A stretch of DNA of 21,176 nucleotides. Origin: CAYGUK01 sp964352985. GTDB lineage: Bacteria > Pseudomonadota > Gammaproteobacteria > JAHCLG01. The position numbers were made by a program, and so were the translations under genes. The stretch is from positions 1-21,176 of the forward strand of contig CAYGUK010000068.1 of NCBI GenBank assembly GCA_964352985.1, given 5' to 3'. This document shows positions 16,907 to 21,176 of the stretch, one piece after another. Positions within the stretch are counted from its first letter, which is position 1, and every line of letters starts with the position of its first letter. The notes under the pieces were generated by a model. The model searched no databases. It was not told where the DNA came from and saw only the letters and a program-made list of their open reading frames with translations.

Positions 16907-17332
16907 ATGAAACAGTCGAGAAATCGTAATATTGTTCTAATAATCATTGTGTTAATTTTTGTAATCGTTTTGCCTTGTCTCTTTGTCTATAAACAATATC
17001 AATTAAACGTTATTAGCAAATCATCCAATACCCACAATCCCGAGGCCACACTGAGCCAACTAGAAAATGACCCACACGCTGGAAAGAAAATCTACCAATA
17101 CTATTGCAAAACCTGTCATGCAGCCCAACCGGTCGTGAATGTCGGCGCGCCGATTATTGGTGATGCGAAAAGTTGGGCACCCTATTTATCAAAAAATATC
17201 GATAATTTAGTATTACAAGTCGATCAAGGTATTGGTAATATGCCCGCCCGCGGTGGTTGTTTTGAATGTAGTGATGAACAACTCAAACAAGCTATTATTT
17301 ATATGTTACCTAAAGAACATGTTAAAGGTTGA
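16907..17332 (+). CDS. Membrane-anchored cytochrome c5-type protein
   Basis: Single-haem electron carrier held in the inner membrane with its haem domain in the periplasm. From ATG 16907 the protein has a basic start (MKQSRNRN), one transmembrane anchor (about 9-28), the haem motif CKTCH (67-71), the presumed distal Met112 in GNMPARGG, and the cysteine pair Cys118/Cys121 in GGCFECSDEQL characteristic of cytochrome c5-like domains. The 141 residues fit. The frame stays open upstream to ATG 16856, but that start would put 17 extra residues before an already ideal anchor, and GGGA upstream of 16907 is the better site. The next gene begins three bases after its TGA stop. Likely partner: a terminal oxidase or an assembly pathway. 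Confidence 0.88.
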   Translation: MKQSRNRNIVLIIIVLIFVIVLPCLFVYKQYQLNVISKSSNTHNPEATLSQLENDPHAGKKIYQYYCKTCHAAQPVVNVGAPIIGDAKSWAPYLSKNIDNLVLQVDQGIGNMPARGGCFECSDEQLKQAIIYMLPKEHVKG

Positions 17333-17334
17333 TA

Positions 17335-17766
17335 ATGAGAAAATTACTAATTTACTTGAGTATTATATTGCTTGTTGCCTGCCAACAAACACCTGAAGTT
17401 AGTCGCACAGCCAAAATAAAATCCTATCAAGGTAAATGGATAATTTTAAATTATTGGGCTACCTGGAATAAAAAAAGTTTAGCAGAAATCCCACAATTAA
17501 ATAATTTCTATCAAGCCGTAAAAAATAAAAATGTAGTTATTTTAGCCGTCAATTATGATGGAATATCAAAAGAAAAACTGAAGAAGTTTGCTGAAAAACA
17601 TCATATAAACTATCCATTGCTCACACATGATCCTGGTTTACAAATTGGGATCAAATACGTCACGATATTGCCGGTCACTTATGTAATCGATCCTGAAGGT
17701 AAAATTATTAAAAAATTTTATAGCGATCTTACCAGTGAAAAATTATTAAGTATCATAAAGCAATAA
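17335..17766 (+). CDS. TlpA/thioredoxin-fold lipoprotein lacking both active-site cysteines
   Basis: 143 residues. A signal sequence ends in the lipobox LVAC with Cys16, so the protein should be lipid-anchored facing the periplasm. The thioredoxin fold is clear: IILNYWATWNKKSLAEIPQLNNFY matches the TlpA/ResA strand and first helix, and LPVTYVIDPEG carries the cis-proline (Pro113) before the DPxG hairpin. The redox motif, normally WCxxC, reads W-N-K-K-S (residues 44-48): both cysteines are replaced, so it cannot catalyse disulfide exchange in the usual way. It may be a chaperone-like or binding member of the family. ATG 17335 lies three bases after the cytochrome stop; a TTG at 17329 is less likely. 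Its 3' end overlaps the convergent ctaB by 14 bases. Confidence 0.87.
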   Translation: MRKLLIYLSIILLVACQQTPEVSRTAKIKSYQGKWIILNYWATWNKKSLAEIPQLNNFYQAVKNKNVVILAVNYDGISKEKLKKFAEKHHINYPLLTHDPGLQIGIKYVTILPVTYVIDPEGKIIKKFYSDLTSEKLLSIIKQ

Positions 17767-18667
17767 AAAAATAATGATCGACTAAAATTAAAATAAATAA
17801 CACAAACAAATATATAATAGAAAAACGAAATGTTTTTAACGCGACCATATCATCATTACTTCGAAAAAGTTTTATTGCCCAATAGGTAAAACGCGCACCT
17901 AAAATGACACACCCTATGGCGTAAATGAGTCCACTCATTCTAGTCACATAAGGTAATAAACTACAGGCAAACATGAGTATTGTATAAAGTAATACATTTA
18001 ATTTAGTATGTTTAACACCATGCGTTACAGGTAACATCGGCACTTTTGCTTTTGCATAGTCATCACGACGATAAATCGCTAATGCCCAAAAGTGTGGTGG
18101 CGTCCACATAAAAATGATTAATACTAATAATAAACTATATGGATCAACATGACCTGTTACAGCAACCCAACCTAATAATGGAGGTGCGGCACCGGCTGCA
18201 CCTCCGATAACAATATTTTGTGGTGTTAAATATTTTAAAAACATCGTATAAAAAACAGCGTAACCGATTAATGTAATAAAGGTCAAAATTGCTGTTAATT
18301 GATTAATTAAAAAATACAAAATTAAAAAGCCAACAATACCTATCGTTAACGAGAAAATTAATGCATGCTTGGCGCTAACTTTACCTGTGGGTAAGGGTCT
18401 ATTTTTAGTGCGTCCCATTTTAATATCGATACGTTGATCAACAATATGATTAATACAAGCGGCAGATCCCGCACACAATGCGATACCTAAGATCCCATAA
18501 ATTAAAACATGAGGAGGCACCATGCCAGGCGCCGCTAAATGCATGCCAACTAATGCGGTTAAAAGCATTAAGGCGACAACTCGAGGTTTGCATAATTCCC
18601 AATAAGCAGCAATAGTGGATTGTTGTCTTGTTGTATTTGTTAAAACCTCATTGGCTGCTTTTTGCAT
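17753..18667 (-). CDS. ctaB: Protoheme IX farnesyltransferase (haem O synthase)
   Basis: Polytopic inner-membrane prenyltransferase of the UbiA superfamily that adds a farnesyl group to haem b to make haem O for haem-copper oxidases. The first aspartate-rich motif is NHIVDQRIDIKMGRTKNRP (Asn73, Asp77, Asp81, Arg86, Arg90), and the second region reads TPPHFWALAIYRRDDY (189-204), both diagnostic of CtaB/CyoE. About nine hydrophobic helices are visible, and 304 residues is the standard length. ATG 18667 is preceded by TTGAGAT. It starts 12 bases after the stop of the SCO-like gene, so it is the last gene of a three-gene operon. Its TGA stop lies inside the convergent TlpA-like gene. Confidence 0.96.
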   Translation of the reverse strand: MQKAANEVLTNTTRQQSTIAAYWELCKPRVVALMLLTALVGMHLAAPGMVPPHVLIYGILGIALCAGSAACINHIVDQRIDIKMGRTKNRPLPTGKVSAKHALIFSLTIGIVGFLILYFLINQLTAILTFITLIGYAVFYTMFLKYLTPQNIVIGGAAGAAPPLLGWVAVTGHVDPYSLLLVLIIFMWTPPHFWALAIYRRDDYAKAKVPMLPVTHGVKHTKLNVLLYTILMFACSLLPYVTRMSGLIYAIGCVILGARFTYWAIKLFRSNDDMVALKTFRFSIIYLFVLFILILVDHYFFIAL

Positions 18668-18679
18668 GATTTATCTCAA

Positions 18680-19285
18680 TTAACCTATTTGTGAAATGGA
18701 TAACAATAAATTCAAATCTTTTAAAATGCCTTCAGGATTAGCATTTGCTTGATAGCCTAAAATTATATTGCCTAAAGGATCGGCAACATACAAAAATCCA
18801 TCTTGAAAGGCAATATTTTTATTAAATTTATTTGGCACGAGATTTTTTATTTGACTATCTTGCATAAAAGCAAGGTAAGTCCCAGGATAATCATGTTTTA
18901 AAATCGCCTTTAGTCGGGGTAAATCAGATTGAGACATAGTAACGAACAAACGGTTTACTCGTGAGGCTTTATCATGCAATGACAGTTTAATTTGGCGTAA
19001 ATAAAATAAATGTTGAAAACATAATTGTTCACATTGACCGGGATATAGATAAATCAAACTCCATTTACCTTTTAATTTACTAATAGAAAAATCATTCTCG
19101 TCACTATTTTTTAAAGGTAACTTTTGTAACAGCTGATGTTGTTTTAGTAAAGTGCCATAGTTCTGCTCATGTTGCGGTATTAAATGTTTATCAAAAACAA
19201 ATCGAGCAATAACCACAGGTAATACAAATAACACAATAATTCCAACCACGGCAATAAAGGGACGAAATGATTTTTTACCCTGCAT
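18680..19285 (-). CDS. SCO1/SenC-like membrane-anchored protein, cytochrome oxidase assembly candidate
   Basis: 201 residues with a basic start and one N-terminal transmembrane helix (about 10-30); the rest should lie in the periplasm. The domain resembles a SCO/thioredoxin fold: KGKWSLIYLYPGQCEQLCFQH holds a CxxxC pair (Cys85, Cys89), the copper-binding spacing of SCO proteins, and GFLYVADPLGNIILGY resembles the C-terminal SCO strand. The third copper ligand, a histidine just before that strand, is not seen; Gln161 occupies about that position. It sits between the SDR gene (3 bases) and ctaB (12 bases), a context typical of cytochrome c oxidase assembly genes. Function is inferred from this context and the CxxxC motif. 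Confidence 0.72.
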   Translation of the reverse strand: MQGKKSFRPFIAVVGIIVLFVLPVVIARFVFDKHLIPQHEQNYGTLLKQHQLLQKLPLKNSDENDFSISKLKGKWSLIYLYPGQCEQLCFQHLFYLRQIKLSLHDKASRVNRLFVTMSQSDLPRLKAILKHDYPGTYLAFMQDSQIKNLVPNKFNKNIAFQDGFLYVADPLGNIILGYQANANPEGILKDLNLLLSISQIG

Positions 19286-19288
19286 AAA

Positions 19289-19891
19289 TTACCAACCTAC
19301 TCGTATAACTTTACCAGTTTGCAGGCCTTCAACACTTTTAGCATAAGCTTTAGCGGCAATTTTCGCATCGACGGGCACATAGCCTCTGAAAAAATCTTCA
19401 TATGCAGGCATGGCTTCTGTAATAACGGTAGGGCTAACAAGATTTATTCTTAACCCTCTCGGCATTTCAATTTGGGCACCAACAACAAATCCTTCAAGCG
19501 CACCATTTACCATCGCTGCAGAACTGCCAAATTTAATAGGATCATGATTGAGTAAACCACTGGTTAATGTAAATGAGCCATTATCATTAAGATAATTTAG
19601 GCCTATCAAAACTAAATTTACTTGCCCCATTAATTTATTTTGCAAACCTAAGGCAAGATTTTCTTCGGTCATTTCATTGAGTAATCCAAAATGGACTTTA
19701 CCTACTGCAGAAATAATCGCATCGAGACCATCGAGTTGTTGGTACATTGCTTCAATTGAAGCACGATCGGTAATATCCACTTTAACATCACCATTGTTAG
19801 CACCAATGCTAATGACATCATGGCGAGGTTTTAATTCTCTGACGATAGCTGTTCCGATGGTACCAGATCCGCCAACCACTGCTACTTTCAT
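19289..19891 (-). CDS. Short-chain dehydrogenase-like protein without the YxxxK catalytic pair
   Basis: 200 residues, shorter than a classical SDR (about 250). The N-terminal Rossmann motif MKVAVVGGSGTIG (GxSGxxG, residues 7-13) and DAIISAVG indicate NAD(P) binding. LTSGLL gives Ser111 at the catalytic-serine strand, and RGLRINLVSPTVITE is the conserved SDR stretch after the active site. The Tyr-x-x-x-Lys pair is missing: the expected place reads MVNGA (127-131). This either marks a known atypical SDR subgroup or a non-catalytic nucleotide-binding protein. ATG 19891 is fixed by GGAG eight bases upstream; a TTG at 19912 would overlap that site. It is the first gene of the operon with the SCO-like gene and ctaB. 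Confidence 0.85.
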   Translation of the reverse strand: MKVAVVGGSGTIGTAIVRELKPRHDVISIGANNGDVKVDITDRASIEAMYQQLDGLDAIISAVGKVHFGLLNEMTEENLALGLQNKLMGQVNLVLIGLNYLNDNGSFTLTSGLLNHDPIKFGSSAAMVNGALEGFVVGAQIEMPRGLRINLVSPTVITEAMPAYEDFFRGYVPVDAKIAAKAYAKSVEGLQTGKVIRVGW

Positions 19892-19921
19892 TATTCTGAC
19901 TCCAAATTTCAATTGAGGCTT

Positions 19922-19950
19922 AGTATATACTATTCCCAGACAATGCTTAA
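19922..19950 (-). promoter_or_regulatory. Possible promoter of the SDR / SCO-like / ctaB operon
   Basis: A good -10 TATACT (19927-19922) within GTATATACT lies about 30 bases before ATG 19891. The best -35 at 17 bases spacing is TTAAGC (19950-19945), a weak match. Confidence 0.35.
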
Positions 19951-20010
19951 TGTTTAAAATGGAATTTACTAATGTACAAATGGAATATTGAAAAAGTGTA
20001 CCAACACATT

Positions 20011-20694
20011 TTAATAAAGTAACAAACTCCGAACACCTGTTATATATTTTGAGCTACGACTTATTTTTAATGGAAAGCAATTAATATAATTTTGCATTAC
20101 GTCACGTTCTGATTTTGCAAATTTGAATTCAATGATAATGTGATTTGGAAAAGTTCGAGATAAACGTGTTAGATTCGGTTTTAATTTATAACGTTGATCA
20201 AAAACTTTAATATTGGAATCTATCGTGAGTCTGATTAATTCATTTTTTGTAGCAAAATATTCTCGACAATATTGATTAATTAAAATAGTTTGAGGAAATT
20301 TAGTCAACCAATAGCGAACCTCTGGGGTGCGTTGTGAAGATATAATTTGACGCCAGGTAATATTTGGTGTTAATGAACTTAGTGTAAGAGGATAGCGTTT
20401 TTTGATTCCTAAATTATTTCGTTTTTGTTTAATTTCTAAATCACATTCTACAGGCCAATTTTCTTCTCCATACCAACGTACTCGACATTTTTCTCTTCTA
20501 CTAATTCCAGCTAAATTGTCATGAAATCCTTGTAAATCTAGGGTATCAAAATAAATATTATGAACTTTTCTATTAGGATGATGTCGTTGAAATAACAATT
20601 TTTGGGATTTAAGCCACAACATAATTCTATTTCGTTGACTTTCATCACCGACAAATTTCAGTTCCAATCGCGCTTGCTGAAAATCTTCAGACAT
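20011..20694 (-). CDS. VTC-domain protein (polyphosphate polymerase-like)
   Basis: 227 residues matching the VTC domain of the triphosphate-tunnel fold: an acidic/basic first strand LELKF (Glu11, Lys13), HNIYFDT, GISRREKCRVRWYG with the Arg/Lys cluster (66-73), CDLEIKQK (Glu87, Lys89, Lys91), CREYF (Arg144), RLTID (Arg155) and IIEFKF (Glu189, Lys191). These charged residues line the nucleotide/polyphosphate tunnel in the family. In eukaryotes VTC4 makes polyphosphate; bacterial single-domain members often sit beside CotH or surface-protein genes and their product is less certain. ATG 20694 is chosen because AAAGG lies about nine bases upstream; ATG 20703 is too close to that site. It follows the beta-helix gene with a very short gap, so they are likely co-transcribed. 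Confidence 0.85.
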   Translation of the reverse strand: MSEDFQQARLELKFVGDESQRNRIMLWLKSQKLLFQRHHPNRKVHNIYFDTLDLQGFHDNLAGISRREKCRVRWYGEENWPVECDLEIKQKRNNLGIKKRYPLTLSSLTPNITWRQIISSQRTPEVRYWLTKFPQTILINQYCREYFATKNELIRLTIDSNIKVFDQRYKLKPNLTRLSRTFPNHIIIEFKFAKSERDVMQNYINCFPLKISRSSKYITGVRSLLLY

Positions 20695-20706
20695 CGTTAT
20701 CATCCT

Positions 20707-21176
20707 TTAAATCGGTTTATCTGAATGCATAAAAGTATTATACATTTTTTCTACATCAAGATCTTGTGATTTAATTTTATTATTATCGATATAAATCGAA
20801 CTCCCTGTTTGAGCGATAATATTTTTATCATTAAACGATGATTTAACTATTTTTAAAATAGCATTGCCATAAGTTGGTTTTTTTACATATGCCATTAAAT
20901 CATAAAATCGACTGTTCGTGATTTGAATATTATTGGCAATGACTGTAGAACCATCTTTACTAACCAGGCCAATTCCCACTGAATTAATCGTTGAATTTAT
21001 TATTTTAACTGAACTTTTTTCACCTACAGAAACAGCTTTATCGCGAATAGATTGAAAGTCAGTATTCGAAATTAAAATATTTGTTCCACTGACGTCAATC
21101 GCATCACCACCACTGACTAAACCAATATGATTAAAATGGCTATTGGTAATTTCACCTTGGGAAAAATCACTATCAA
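20707..21176 (-). CDS. Right-handed beta-helix repeat protein, C-terminal part
   Basis: The frame is open from the right edge to a TAA at 20707-20709, giving about 155 residues of the C-terminus; the start is outside. The visible part repeats short strands of about 20-25 residues rich in Asn, Ser, Ile and Val, such as GDAIDVSGTNILISNTDFQS, DKAVSVGEKSSVKIINSTI and GLVSKDGSTVIANNIQITNS. This is the pattern of pectate-lyase-like parallel beta-helices (NosD/PbH1-type repeats). The family includes carbohydrate-binding and lyase proteins and the beta-helix part of surface proteins associated with CotH kinase. No catalytic residues can be assigned from this fragment. The VTC gene follows at once. 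Confidence 0.78.
   Translation of the reverse strand, partial: DSDFSQGEITNSHFNHIGLVSGGDAIDVSGTNILISNTDFQSIRDKAVSVGEKSSVKIINSTINSVGIGLVSKDGSTVIANNIQITNSRFYDLMAYVKKPTYGNAILKIVKSSFNDKNIIAQTGSSIYIDNNKIKSQDLDVEKMYNTFMHSDKPI

Overview
The window looks like a chromosomal segment of an AT-rich gammaproteobacterium. Gene content (LapB/LssB-type type I secretion ABC transporter with its HlyD partner, purE-purK, ctaB with a SCO-like neighbour, a c5-type cytochrome, and an effector-like cysteine-protease candidate) would fit the Legionellales or a similar host-associated lineage. That placement is inference from gene content; no rRNA or tRNA is present to anchor it. TAA and TGA both serve as ordinary stops, so the standard bacterial code applies.

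Layout. 1-538 (minus): a decayed APH(6)-type phosphotransferase running off the left edge. Its start overlaps the stop of a delta-9 type fatty-acid desaturase (538-1446, minus). 1546-2289 (minus): a probable outer-membrane beta-barrel protein. 2446-4200 (plus): a secreted GH17-like beta-glucanase. 4272-5546 (plus): an MFS transporter broken by one in-frame TGA. 5636-6115 (plus): a small exported protein of unknown function. 6177-9580 (plus): the type I secretion ABC transporter and its membrane fusion protein. 9747-11311 (plus): purE-purK, overlapping by one base. 11340-12815 (minus): two uncharacterised proteins, one with a Cys-His-Asp arrangement resembling papain-like or transglutaminase-like enzymes. 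13064-16549 (minus): a 1161-residue RTX/cadherin-repeat protein. 16907-17766 (plus): a membrane-anchored c5-type cytochrome and a TlpA-like lipoprotein lacking its active-site cysteines. 17753-19891 (minus): a compact SDR / SCO-like / ctaB operon. 20011-21176 (minus): a VTC-domain protein preceded by a beta-helix protein that runs off the right edge.

How they may work together. The RTX/cadherin protein is a natural candidate substrate for the type I transporter encoded 3.5 kb away; the outer-membrane TolC-like component is not in the window. The cytochrome, TlpA-like, SCO-like and CtaB genes form a respiratory or cytochrome-oxidase assembly neighbourhood in which several thiol or copper residues are missing. 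Two genes (APH(6)-like and MFS) are disrupted by point lesions, consistent with ongoing gene decay. No CRISPR array, insertion sequence, rRNA or tRNA was recognised.
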